Origin: Karstenula rhodostoma CBS 690.94 | Lineage: Eukaryota; Ascomycota; Dothideomycetes; Pleosporales; Didymosphaeriaceae | Reading direction: 5' to 3' | Assembly: GCA_010093485.1 (NCBI GenBank) | Contig: MU001500.1 | Coordinates: 72,198-136,197 of the forward strand | Length of the DNA: 64,000 nt | Shown: one piece after another, positions 1-11,484 of the stretch | How the letters are laid out: every line of letters begins with the position of its first letter | How positions within the stretch are numbered: the stretch's first letter is position 1 | The notes under the pieces: model-generated | The model's input: only the letters and a program-made list of their open reading frames with translations | What the model was told of the DNA's origin: nothing | Databases searched by the model: none | Position numbers and translations under genes: made by a program

Positions 1-230
1 GTATATTTTAGTAACTAAAATTATTTTTTTTAATTTAGGCCTAGGTATTTTTTTACTTTAGTAAATATACAGGCTATTATTTTCCTACTTAGGGCCCTAA
101 AGTAAGGAGGCAGATCTTAGTATATTTTAGTAACTAAAATTATTTTTTTTAATTTAGGCCTAGGTATTTTTTTACTTTAGTAAATATACAGGCTATTATT
201 TTCCTACTTAGGGCCCTAAAGTAAGGAGGC
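1..230. repeat. Perfect 111-bp tandem direct repeat
   Basis: Bases 1-111 recur without any difference I can see at 120-230, separated by 8 bp. Each copy contains the palindrome TTAGGGCCCTAA (89-100 and 208-219). Exact identity inside a heavily RIP-mutated tract suggests the duplication arose after RIP, or that the copies are sub-terminal repeats of the element. The window starts exactly at the repeat, so more copies may lie to the left. Confidence 0.9.
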
Positions 231-2289
231 CTATATATATAGGAAAGATCTATAATATAATATAAGGTAAATACTTATATAGAGTATAGCCCCCCTTTAA
301 TAAAGATACTAAGTAATATAATATTCTAGAAGTTAAGTTTAAGAATATAAATAGTCTATACTTTATTTATACTATAAATTATATAATAGAGGTTTAAGAA
401 GACTAAGGCTATTATACTTATAGCTAACTACTATATAAACCTAAGTAAAACCCTAATTAATATAGGGAATATTATATAGAATAAAGGCTATAATATCTAC
501 TTAATAAAGTTTAAAATATTTAAAATTCTATATAAACTCTAGTATTAAAAGGTAATTTAAAATAACTTTAGTTTAGCTATCTATTAGATTATATTAGGTA
601 CTATATATAAAAATAATACTAAAATCCTTATAAACTATTTTTTCTACTTTATAGCTTAGAAGTTCTAGTAATCTAGTAATATAAATAACTTCCTAAATAA
701 AGTATATAGAGTAAAGTATATTAGTATTTTTTAGTACCTTACCTATAAATATAATATAGTTAAGTAAAAGACTATTAATATTTAGAAGTCTATAGAATAA
801 AAGATACTACTATACTCTTATAAAAAACTACCTATAGTATTTACTATAATTTAAAAAGGTAATATATAAATAGCTTATAATATAAAGAAAATAGACTAAA
901 TATATAATATATTTTAGAACCCTAAATTTATTAAATATAGTAAAATAATAGCTAATATTATATAAACTCTACTTATTAAGTATAATAAGTTTATAAAGAG
1001 ATTTAATAAAAAGTTTTTACTATAGATTACTAATATTAATCTTATTTAGTAGAATATATCTATTAAATATAATATAGTAAGTAAAAGAGTATTTTAAAAT
1101 ATAGTTTAGATAGTATAAAAAGAATAAGAGGACTATATTATAGTAAAAGAAAGTAGGGTTATTAATATTAGTATACTAAAGTTCTATTATAACCTCTATA
1201 TTATAAGTACTTTACTATTACTAGTATAATTCTATAAAGAATATAATATTAATATTTATACTAATAATCTTAACTTAGTTTATAAAAATATCTAAGCTTC
1301 CCTACTCTTTATATATTTTAAGGAAATAGTTAAAGGTAATATAAAATAGGTCTAGATTAAAAAATATATCTATAAAATAGAGAGGATTATAAAAAGTTAA
1401 TAGTTAGGACTTAGTCTTAATAAAAAGCCCTACTAAAATAAGATATTACTTAGAACTAAAATACCTATTATAACCCTCTTTTATACTATTATAAATATAT
1501 TATATATTATTATAATTTATTATATTAATAATAGTAGGGTATCTAGAATCTACTATATAGTATAGTAAATATAATTACTAAATTTTACTCTATAGACTAA
1601 GTTATAAATAGTAAAATAGATATTATACTTATTTATAGTAGTCTTATATTTCTAGAGTAATAGATTATAGTTAATATATTTAATAATTTAGATAGTATAC
1701 TAAGGGTTATTATATCTAATACTAACTTATATACTAAGGATATTAATCTAGTAAAAGTAAATATTATACTTATTAACTTACTACTATTAAAAATTAAAAA
1801 GTTTAAATAATTTATTTAGAGACCTATATATATAGGGTAGAAAGAATTAAAAGTAATTACTTTACTATTTTATAATATAGATAGCTAGATAGATATATAT
1901 ATAATAGAGTATAAGTAATTCTTAAAGAAAACTAATAAGATTATTATAAAGGATACTATAGATATAAATATTTCTAAGAAGAATAATAATATAGTAGTTA
2001 GTATAAATAATAAAGAATAATATTAGACTAAAGTATAAGGTAAAGAGATTATAATATAGATAAGGATATAAGTACTAGTAATAAAAGTTATCTTAAAATA
2101 GAAATATATATTATAAGTAAAATATATATAGTAAATTATAGTAATTTAAACTAATATTAAGATAAAGAGCTAATAATATTAGGGTATAATACTAAAATAT
2201 ACTAGTAAAAATTAATTACTAACTAGAGGCTATAGTAGTAGACTTTATAATCTCTTAGGCTATAGTAATTATAGTAAATTATACTAAAT

Positions 2290-2440
2290 TATTATAAATT
2301 TATTTATATATACTTATATATACTTATATATATTTATATAGTTAGTATATAGTTATATATAGTTATATATATTTATATAGTTAGTATATATTTATATATA
2401 TTTAATATATCTATATATACCTATATATACCTGCACACTC
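2290..2440. repeat. TATATA-type simple-sequence tract
   Basis: Low-complexity run of imperfect units of the form TATATACTTA, TATATATTTA and AGTTAGTATA at the inner edge of the RIP tract. No coding content. Confidence 0.7.
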
Positions 2441-2679
2441 TAGATAGTATAGGTATAAATACGTATAAATATATATATCTATATAGCTCTCCTAAAAAAC
2501 TTTTTATAATATAAAAAACTTTTTATAATATAGTATTTAAATGTCCTTATACTAGTATCTATACTTTTAATAGCGTCTTTCGCGACTTTAGTTAATAGTA
2601 TACCTAAGATTAAGTTGGATATACCTGCCTTAAAGGTCCTATACCTGTTAAACTGTTAAAATTATATTGTCTGTATTAG

Positions 2680-3386
2680 CGGGCGTCTTACCAAAAGGCA
2701 CTCGCCACTTCCGGGTTCTTATAAGGATTACCCGGCCCATACGCAGCATTGGTCGTAGCAAGCGTAATTTAATCCTTAACCCAGCCCAATAACTGGGTGG
2801 TGACGGGTAACTGTAGCTTCAACTGATTCGAAGATAGCGCAACTTAAGCAAGCATCACTCGATTCATGGCGTCGAGCTGTTTTCCAGGGGCCAAAGTCGG
2901 CTGAATGGCATCGTGAAAAGTCATAACACAGCCCCAATTCCCCTCTTCGCCATTGGTATTGGTGTTGATTATGTCCGCCGCCACTTTGCTGAAGCGCGAG
3001 ACAGTAACAGAAGCTTTGGCAACGAGAGGCATGAAAGCTAGAGCCTTATGATGCCTCTGCACCTCGGTGATAAGCCTAGACGAATTCACGATGTATAGTC
3101 TGGAGCCAGGCATGCGTAGCGTGTATATGGGCAAGTTGTATCGATCCCTTGATTGTCACCTGTTAGTGACATCTCAATTTGAAAGGAACCGCGTCCTGTA
3201 GTCCTACCTAAGCATGACGTAAAAGTTTGTTTTGTGTCGCGACATTCCAATGACTGGGCAGATGAATGGAAACCATGTTACGAGCGCTTCTGGCTCTCGG
3301 CGATCCTGAGTCCAAAACAGAAGCAGTCTGAAGAAGCTGTAGGTACCAGCAATTGCACCTACGATGTAGGTGTAGCTCAACGACAT
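2680..3386 (-). pseudogene. Cytochrome P450, 5' remnant
   Basis: Amino-terminal part of a fungal P450 on the minus strand. From the ATG at 3386 a short membrane anchor (SYTYIVGAIAG) is followed by a proline-containing hinge. After a probable intron near 3200-3140 comes a P450 beta-1 segment (LPIYTLRMPGSRLYIV) and a conserved 'NSSRLI' helix start, running to a stop at 2844. Beyond that, similarity continues in another frame to about 2680 (YGPGNPYKNPEVASAFW), with a stop and frame changes, and then dissolves into the AT-rich tract. The I-helix, ExxR and heme-binding cysteine are all absent. The first part resembles CYP7-like fungal P450s by eye. It is a truncated, non-functional copy. Confidence 0.75.
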
Positions 3387-3699
3387 CTCGGCGAGGGTTG
3401 GATGTTGACAATGGCACAATAGACGACAGTGCAGGAGATGTATGAATATGGCAGTGCTAGAAAGGTTCGAACGGCAGGAGAAGGGACGGGACCCCGATCA
3501 GCGGAATATTGGAGGACGAGGAGCGGAGGTCAGAAGGCAGAAGACGGCGCGCGGAGAACGCGAATTCCGCGGGCAAGGATGTGCTGTGCCGCCCCGTTCA
3601 CCGGTTGATTATGCCTGCATGTGCCCTTGTATAACGCCCACGGCAACTGAACGCTAGATCGACTATTAATCAGGTTTTACCAGTCTTGTAAGTGCAGCA

Positions 3700-4261
3700 T
3701 ACCTCAAGAACAGCTTTACTCAAGTCCCCGATGGTGACCTCCCAAGCGTGGTACCCAAAAGCGCCGCCATAGATCACTGAAAAGTCAACTACCACACAGC
3801 AATGCTACAACTTCGGTAGAACATACAGGCGAGATTGAGCGATATTAAACTGACACCTGCGGGCTAGATAAAAGTCAGTAACAAGAATGTATCGGGCAGC
3901 ACGCTCGACGTGAAAACTAACCACGCTGGTAATGAAAGCGTCTGAACTGTTAGCCACTTCAAGAGTGGAACGACGAAAGACCCACAGTCGTCCAATCCCC
4001 ACTTGCGCAAGATGCGCAAGCGCACAAATACGCGGATAGCAGCCAATATTAGCACTAGTGGAAGACAGACAGACGCAGCAATCAGCATAGGATGTCCATG
4101 GAATTGGCGCTGAGAGATATCGGATCCAACGCCCTGTAAATCGCGGTCAACCTTCTCGACTTCGATCAAGAGCATGGATTACTTACTACTGGCGGCGTTA
4201 CTAGCGTGACATTTTGCAGCTGTTCATACATAGACTTCGGGATATCTGAACCGGTAGCCAT
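3700..4261 (-). pseudogene. Fungal rhodopsin-domain (SAT5/Pth11-like) protein remnant
   Basis: ATG at 4261; exon 1 4187-4261, clean 53-bp intron 4134-4186 (GTAAGT..ACAG), then a first transmembrane helix (LIAASVCLPLVLILAAIRV) followed by the family's typical 'VRLRILRKWGLDD' loop. Downstream the frame is disturbed, yet 3700-3780 still encodes a family-like segment (GYHAWEVTIGDLS), after which nothing recognisable follows. These seven-helix proteins are normally about 300-400 residues and often sit in metabolite clusters. Only the first two or three helices survive, so I call it a pseudogene. It lies upstream of the P450 remnant on the same strand, which suggests both are debris of one lost locus. 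Confidence 0.65.
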
Positions 4262-5479
4262 CGTTCAGTTCGTGTAAGACAACAAAAGAGAAGCTCGTGA
4301 GTGGTGAATCAATAAAGGCACGTTATGGATGGCCAAACTTGTTGAGATGTGTCGGGCCAGGCCTAGGTTGTAAATATCATATCAGAAACACTTGCGTCGT
4401 AAAGCTCTAGAGCGGATAATTTTTCAAGTTTTCAACTCCCGGAAGTGGTGCTGCGGGCTTCTCAGCCCGTCGTGGGGCTTGGGGTGAGAGAGTAAGATAT
4501 GTCTCGGAAAGGAAGCCACCGATGTAATCTCTTGCTGCGCTTAGCCTCTATGAATCCTGGTCGTTCATCAACACGGCTACTGTAAGCGGGGTTTAACGGG
4601 CATGCACAAATTGCGATGCGCATATAGCGTTGTGGACACTGAGAGTCTTTCAAGTATCGTGCATGAGGCTGCAGCAACATTGGAATTTATGCTGTGAGAC
4701 CTCAACAGATTATGCGACATGCAAGTGAGATTCGCCCAAGGCTTGTGGCGATTGGCACGAAAAACCCTGGAGGTGGATATTTAAGGGTTGCAACCTTTGC
4801 AAGTTTTGGCCCCTGGCATCTGACGCTAAAATAGCAGGGCATAGATTGGTTCCCACCCTTACGCCATGTTGCCACCGATCTGCACAACTGCGACTTTGTC
4901 TGGGCGTAAGGCAGCAATGAGTTACAGCTGAAAGCACGTTCGCCTATTTTCTAATCGTAGACCATGACTGCAGGACGCGCATCAGTCAAGCACACGCTCC
5001 GGTGGCTCAGTAGACGTGCACACTGCGGGTCGGAGTGAAATGTCGCATATGACTGGACAGTCGGCCGGCCACTATAATCAATTAAGGATTTCAATACGCT
5101 TGAATGTAGCCGTGCACATACTCTACTATCGAAGGGTACTACGCACCGCGTTCAGTTGTCGATCGCAGTCGCACAATCTGTATGTCCATTACTTTGGTGC
5201 ATACGACTCAAACTTGAGTCTAGAAAAGCATAAGCCGCACCTTAGCTCGCACAACCTACTGTAGTATTGAATCATACAAACAAGAGGCATGCACGGATGA
5301 CGCAGTCTTGTCTCTGTGTCGGACTACTATGATGTAGATGGCCCCCACAAGCACAAGTCGTTTGTCGAGAGACGCACGTATGAGGACACGTGCTCACCGT
5401 TAGAATAACGCAACATATATGAATTTCTTGTATACCAGACAGTGGACATATCTTAGAAGAATTGCAAAGCTTGCCTATC
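4262..5479. other. Intergenic, no gene seen
   Basis: Normal base composition; only short ORFs without recognisable motifs in any frame. It holds the 5' flank of the rhodopsin-type remnant and the promoter of the P450 starting at 5480. I see no TIRs or RNA gene. Confidence 0.6.
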
Positions 5480-7274
5480 ATGCCTCAACCTGTGTCAACT
5501 TTCCTTGCCGCGCTAGCCTTGTTGCCGGTCACAGCTATATTCCTTGCTTGTATCAGTGTCAAACTTTGGTTCTTCACTACGCTGCTCATCAAGTGGAAGT
5601 TTCCGTTGACTAGAGTACCCGGACCTACATTTGCCCGCTGGAGTAGGTTTTGGCTGGTAAAAGCCTTGTTTGCAGGAAGGTTCGCCGATGAGCTTGTTGA
5701 CTTGCACAAAAAATATGGTAAGCTCCAAGATTACCTAGTGTGTTAGTTGAATACCATTGGGTAGCTAACAGTGATGTATCAGGCCCCATAGTTCGGATCG
5801 GTCCCCGTCATGTTATCATCAGCGACGCTGATTCCATTCGACGTATCCTAGCTGTTGATTCTAGTTATACCCGCGGCCCATGGTTTGATTCTCTACGGTT
5901 GCACATGACAAGAGCGAACGTCATATCGGAAAGGGATCCGCGAAGACACAGTCATATGCGTAGCATACTTGGGCCAGGTGTATGTACCCACGCCCATCAA
6001 TGCATGTCAGAAATCTAATTGCAATGAAGCTTTCTGGCCACAGCATCTTTGACATGGAGTCAACCATTGATGAACATGTCAAAGGTTGGATAGCTATGCT
6101 CCAGGGCACAGCCCGGTCGGGCAGCGTTGATCTCTCTACAAGTCTGCCTCTCTTGACAGTCGATTTGATCTCCCACTTATGTCTCGGAAAGTCTTTTGAC
6201 TGCAGCAAATCGAAAACCGACAGATATGGCTTCATTCGCGCCATGCGTAGCGGCATGATTATCCAGCAGTATACTTCTCTGTTTCCAGAATTGCAAAGTG
6301 TCCTTGCATGGCTGGGGAAGCTGCGTTTATTTCGTCCACTTGTCTACCCCACTCATAAGGACAACTTTGGCGTCGGGCCTGCGATGCAACTCATCCATGG
6401 CGCACTTCAGAAGAAGATAAACGCCTCTCATAACGGTGATACCAAAGCGGACATGATGACCTCTTTCATCGCTCGAGGTCTTCCAACGGACCAAGTCGAG
6501 AGCGAGATGATCATCATTCTGTAAGTGTACCATGTGTAACGTGTAACGAAAATTAGTTCTTCACTAAATCATTGCATAGCGCCGGTGGGACTGATACCAC
6601 ATCAACAGCCGCGCAAGGGGTCATCTTCTCCATACTATCCGACAAGACTATATATAAACGTCTAAGAGCAGAGATTGATGATTTTTGTTACATCAATAAA
6701 AGATCTCTGAAGTATCCGATTCAGGATGCAGTGGCACGCAAGATGCCCTACCTCCAAGCTTGTATTTATGAGGGCTTACGAAGATATCCACCATTGTTCC
6801 AGCTGCGAGAACGTGTCGTATCACCGATGGGCGACTGCATTCATGGTTATGAAATTCCGCCCGGCACTTTCGTTGGGATAAATGGCCTCGCAACTCAACT
6901 CGATACCATCTACGGACATGATCCAGAAGTATTCAGGCCCGAGCGATGGCTGACTAAACACACTGCTCATCTCAAAAACATGCATCGCACGCTGGAGCTA
7001 GTGTTCGGTTACGGCAGCTCTAGATGTCTTGGTGTCAAGATGGCATATACCGAGCTCAACAAGATCATCTTCGAGGTATGTACAGTTTCCCATCCTCATC
7101 ACTTACCTATGCCAAAGGTACTCACTAGTGCTCCAGCTGTTTGCCCATTTCGATTTGTCATTCCTGGATCCATTGCAGCCCTGGAAACGGAGTGCCAGAG
7201 GCATCTTTATACAATCAGATTTCAAGGTCGAAATCAAGTTGCGCTGTAGAGTCAATAGGCAGGCAAGCAGGTGA
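5480..7274 (+). CDS. Cytochrome P450 monooxygenase
   Basis: Heme-thiolate monooxygenase, probably ER-anchored. Five exons: 5480-5717, 5783-5979, 6030-6520, 6580-7075, 7137-7274, giving 519 residues, a normal length. All introns are GT..AG and splice in phase. Visible motifs: N-terminal hydrophobic anchor and 'VPGPTFARW' proline hinge; I-helix AGGTDTTS formed across the third intron; ExxR (EGLR); FRPERW; heme loop FGYGSSRCLG with the cysteine ligand. The start is the ATG at 5480, as nothing upstream in frame begins with ATG. By eye it resembles pisatin-demethylase-like P450s, but family and substrate are uncertain. It stands alone between degraded loci, about 20 kb from the metabolite cluster, so a pathway role cannot be inferred. 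Confidence 0.9.
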
Positions 7275-7711
7275 AGCGAAGAAGTGTCACTGAATTCAAT
7301 CCACTTTCCGATCTCTTAGCTCAGAGAATGTAGACTGCAGAGTGTTGAGTTGGTCCTTTATTCTGTTACCTTTGGTCAACTCGGGCAGGGTTCATGTTTC
7401 CATTGACTGGTAGATTTTATGTGGGAATGATATCATTGAATGTATTGCAACGCTTTCGCCACTACATGCACCCTTCCAAGGTTCTCCCCGCTCTCACTTG
7501 GTGAACTCTTCCTAGCCTTCATGAATCCGTTCCCAGTTATCGTTGATCCCCTACCACTCTCATTCCTGGTATACATCTCTGAACCCTAACCTAATGGTAC
7601 ACGAACAACGGATCGCTCAGAGCCTTAGAAATCAAATAAAACCTGCCAGGTCGCACATGCGGCTGCTCCTTTAGCCTCGGTCTATGTCCAGCTAGCCAGA
7701 AATTCCCCAAT
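7275..7711. other. Intergenic, nothing seen
   Basis: 3' flank of the P450; no convincing coding, RNA or repeat content. Confidence 0.6.
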
Positions 7712-8020
7712 GTGGACAAATTTTGCGGAAAACTTAACACAGTGAGAAGCTATAATAGATCACTTTATTCATTGTTGTATGAGGCCATAGAACAGTGTCA
7801 AGTTACATCTCACTGGGAAATATTAGATAGGTACGATGAACAATTGCGAGGCAAGATGAAGCTGTTCACATGGCCCGGCGATCTTCTCGAACGCACATGC
7901 GTAGTGTACCTAGGGGATATCCTTGTTAATTCAGAGGAAAAGGACGAGCATAACGCTCACCTGCGGGTTCTGGACGACTCTCCGACACATCACCCTCAGC
8001 ACAGGATATCGGCGGCATGA
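7712..8020 (+). pseudogene. Possible Gypsy-type reverse transcriptase scrap
   Basis: A 102-residue ORF whose middle, about 7895-7970, reads VVYLGDILVNSEEKDEHNAH. This closely parallels the catalytic YxDD-region of Ty3/Gypsy reverse transcriptases (YLDDILxxS...EEH), with the first catalytic Asp replaced by Gly. No flanking RNase H, integrase or LTR is visible. If the match is real this is a dead retroelement fragment; the residues before it are not convincing, hence modest confidence. Confidence 0.4.
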
Positions 8021-8082
8021 GTCCGTTCGGCACCATGTGTCAGCGCTCCACAAGTCATGGCAACATCTTTGAGGCTTCCGGT

Positions 8083-8172
8083 ATCCCTATGATGTGAGGA
8101 GTCTCTATGATGTGCGGAATCTCCATGATTTGAGGCACCTCTATGATGTGAGGAGTATCTATGGCGTGAGGA
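8083..8172. repeat. 18-bp minisatellite, five units
   Basis: Five consecutive 18-bp units (8083-8100, 8101-8118, 8119-8136, 8137-8154, 8155-8172) with consensus close to RTCTCTATGATGTGAGGA and one to four differences each. On the minus strand a 94-residue ORF (7996-8280) reads through it as a hexapeptide repeat (SSHHRD-like). The ORF has no other support, so I list the repeat and not a gene. Confidence 0.85.
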
Positions 8173-8604
8173 ACATGTCAACGGGATGAATGTATGTGAA
8201 AGTGACTCTATTGCCGGAGGTACTACTTTTATAGCTTCAAAGTGCCCAATCCCAGCCCCGACTCTGGTACCTCCCCTCAATATGCGCTACCTGAGGTCGT
8301 CGACCTCCAAGTCTTAGAAAGCAGTGGTCTCCTCTACTGAGTCGAACGATGAGGATGATGAGGTCTTTAAGTGGATTGATACTGGTGGGTTGAGGTGCTC
8401 CTTCTTGGTAAGACATTGAGCGAGAGGGTCGATGAAAACTTGTGTGTTTGTGTTGCAATAAGACCCCGAGACGGCACGAAAGCAGTTCCTATAACGTGCT
8501 TAGTCCCTTTCGCAAAGATCTATAAGTCATGACTATACATGATATATCCTTTGCCTCGTTCACTGCAAGAGGATACTAACGAGAACCCAAAAATATGTTT
8601 CACC

Positions 8605-10677
8605 TCACCCCGTAACAATATAGATCCAGAGGAACTCGCGAAGTCCGGCTATATCTAACGACGTAGATTGGCACATTCTCGCGACTCGTGCGAGTTTAGT
8701 CATGCGCTTCATTTCAAAGCGATTTACGACCAGTGCAGTTCCTTTGTTGAGCTCTTCATCCGATTCGACTAGCGGACCCTTCACTGTTCCCACCCGTTTC
8801 TGGGCCTTGATCCACTCGTTCTCCTCGTATTCCTGGATGATGGAATGCATGTCCTCCCAGACTATCTTTGGGACCTCTTGTTTGGAACCCGGAGGACCAA
8901 GAGCGATTAAGAAGAGGCCAATCTCCCTAAGTCGATGATAGTCGGTTGCACGATGGGCGGACCTCTGAACTTTTAGAAGGAATTGTCGGCACCCGAGCAT
9001 AAGCCCTTCCAGATCGAACATCAAGCAAAACTCGTCCTCCAACATGACGTTTTTGAAGACCACCAGGGATTCAATAGGCGTCAATATGACTCTCTTGTTC
9101 CTTGTAGCAGGGCTGTCTTGCTGAGACGTGACCAGAAACTCAAACAGCGCGACAGAGTCTGTGGGGGCTCGATGCCCTGTGCCAGATTGACTTTTCGCTC
9201 TCGTTAGATTCTGGTCTCGACATACCTTGACGTATTTTGAGAAGTACTCCAGAGGGCGTTTGGGTCGTGTGGGCTTGGGCAAGTTTGCGAATAAATTCTT
9301 CTCATCAAAGCGCACCGCATGCGTGGAGTAAGCCATTCCCTTGATGTCAGACAAGCTAATGCCCATCGCCGTCGCAAAACGTTTGAGGCACTGCTTAGGG
9401 GCAACCGGTCGTGTGCCAATGAAAAGAGTGTTTTGCACCTATTCCCTCAATGACGTACTCCAGATCTGCAGCTCAGGTCACTAGTCCCTACTAGAGCGCG
9501 TAGTCGTGGACATGGAGCATCGTCACTAATGTGTCGTCGACGTTGTTGGTCAAAACACTCATGTCGTGGAGGAAATGAACAATGTCTAGAACGAATAGAC
9601 CGCAGATGAAAGGGTTGTTGTTGAAGTATAATTTCAGACCCCAAGATATAATTGTATTAAAGGAAGCCGTTGCCATTATGTCTGTTTGTAAGTTAGCGGT
9701 CTCAAGTGCTCTATAAGGTTCAATTGACCTACCTTCGTCATTAGGTCTCAAAAATGTTTTTTCCAAATAATCTCCGCCAACCATATCTTGTGCTTAACGA
9801 TTGAAACCCCCGAAGAAAAATCATGTCGCCTTGAGATTGTTGGGTCTAAAAAAGTCGCAGAAGTGCTGTAGTCTAGGGAGGATCCATTCGGCCATTTTCT
9901 GAAGATCTGCGAAGCCCCCATGAACATTTGCTCCTAGTCCACGGTGCATATTAATGAAAGATTACACAGCAAATACCGACCATGTGAACGGGACACGGGC
10001 GCTTTGGGCGGCCGAGATCTCGTGAAGATGCAGCTCTGCTTTGTGCCACGAGTCTTTTAAGAGATTGGCCGCGATCAACCTATTCGTGGTTCTAAAGGTT
10101 CGGATCAGAAACCTACCCTCGTCAAATAAAGATCTGCTCCAGAAACCTGACGCACTGCCAATCGCTTCATTCATGACCATAGATAATATACCAGTGTAGG
10201 GTCAAGGTGCTTTGCGAAAGAACAGGCTGAAGTATATTTGCGTTACGGTTTCGCATAGAAACCCTTAGTGCGGTATCTGAATGCCGCCGAAGTCGTAAGT
10301 TCCGGTAACATTAATATGGCTATATTTTGCATGGTTCGGTTCGTCGCTGCGGTCGACCTGTTATAGATGGGCAATGATGTCCACATGGCTCTCAAAATCA
10401 GGAAAATCCTTGAGAAATGTCTCGTTCAGTCGACGGTATATCTATATGCAAGGCGTCAATAAGTGAAACAATGCCTCCATACATCTAGGTCCCAAATATT
10501 ATATTAATAGATACAATTTAAGTCAATGCCGGAGTTCATGAACGCCGCAGCCACTGTCAATGGAACTCGGCGCTACTTACACTCCCGCCATGACTGAGGG
10601 ATATATAATCGGACTTCTGTACAGTTCTGGAGGAAGCAGTACATCTCGAAGGTGATGTCTTCTTCGCTTTGCGCCAT
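8605..10677 (-). pseudogene. DUF6604-type gene, decayed
   Basis: Remnant of a large fungal protein of unknown function (DUF6604 family by recollection of its conserved blocks, not by search). Minus-strand pieces in order: 'ITFEMYCFLQNCTEVRLYI' and a tryptophan-containing block at 10570-10677; a TAG stop, then 'VAAAFMNSGIDL' at about 10520-10560; scattered blocks to 9962; 'NPFICGLFVLDIVHFL' at about 9560-9610; and finally an open 277-residue frame (9438-8605) beginning with the family-like 'LFIGTRPVAPKQCLKRF'. Stops and frame changes separate the blocks and the expected N-terminus is missing upstream, where the small inverted-repeat element lies. A gene with many introns is possible for the 3' half but does not remove the TAG in the 5' half. 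Confidence 0.6.
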
Positions 10678-10793
10678 GATATATATTTAAGCAACCACTT
10701 TTGCTCTTGTCGCATAATTTGGTATACTGTGCCTTGCAAAAGTTCTGACCCACCTTCCTATAGTACTAGGTTGTTCATGTAGCCAATATCTGC

Positions 10794-10926
10794 TAGTATA
10801 TATATTATAGAGGGCTAGCTATTAGTCTATTCCCTTTAGTAGACTAGTTCTAATATATTTATACCATATTTTAGTTAACTTTAATAGAATCTAGCTAATG
10901 GTTAGCTCCCTATAATATATATACTA
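10794..10926. mobile_element. 133-bp MITE-like inverted-repeat element
   Basis: Terminal inverted repeats of 32 bp: 10794-10825 and 10895-10926 are reverse complements with four mismatches, all transitions. The outer ends read TAGTATATATATTATAGAGG and its complement. The interior is AT-rich and non-coding. Size and structure fit a non-autonomous Tc1/mariner-type MITE. The transition-only differences fit mild RIP. A TA target duplication cannot be separated from the element ends. Confidence 0.7.
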
Positions 10927-11484
10927 GAAGATATTGACTACATCCATTATCCAGAGCCATGGGAAGTGGTTTAGAATTTTTACAAGGCACTGATACTTGA
11001 TCCATCTCCATTGTCAACCGTCCCTTCTATGTCTAAATACTCAAAGCATGAAGACGTATCGGTTGAGGCAACATGAAGGGTAAAATATCCAAGGCAAGAT
11101 CTAGGCCGTCCATTCACCATAGGAAGTTGAATGTTATTTGCAGGGACAGGTGGTGATACCCATCGCTTTGCTGACTTCTACACTCAGATTGGCAGTCTAT
11201 CTGTGACAGCTCGACGCAGGAAAGACCATGCCACATGCAGTTGCCATTTATGTTTCCAAAGAATTCTCACAAGCAGGAAGCGAAAGCACACAAGCATAAA
11301 TAACGTCTAGAAAAATGTTTCCATCCTCCTCATCCCATGAGGTCCCAGCCTAGCGTCGCGCCATCCTAAACCGCCCTAGCCCGTGACCACGTGAACCCGC
11401 ATCCCCGACATCCTTGGCAAGCATCGCGAATTTCCAGACGCCAATCGCACCTCCATCTCCAACAACAACCACACACCACACACG
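10927..11484. other. Intergenic, promoter side of mL40
   Basis: No gene seen. The last 150 bases are C-rich and rich in CCAACAACAACC/CACACC-like words, as expected for a constitutive fungal 5' leader. Confidence 0.6.

Larger units (their letters stand above)
1..2520. repeat. RIP-degraded AT-rich repeat relic
   Basis: Extremely AT-rich tract in which I see no CpG dinucleotide until about position 2461 and very few CpA, while TpA is very abundant. This is the signature of repeat-induced point mutation (CpA to TpA on both strands), known from Pezizomycotina. Every frame is filled with stops, so the original element (retrotransposon or DNA transposon) cannot be identified by eye. Composition returns to normal between about 2460 and 2640. 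Two copies of a short AAAAACTTTTTATAATAT-like word sit at about 2504-2540. Confidence 0.85.

Noticed and set aside
89..100. TTAGGGCCCTAA, resembling head-to-head telomere repeats
   Set aside because: Only one unit on each side, repeated merely because the 111-bp block is duplicated; no telomeric array.
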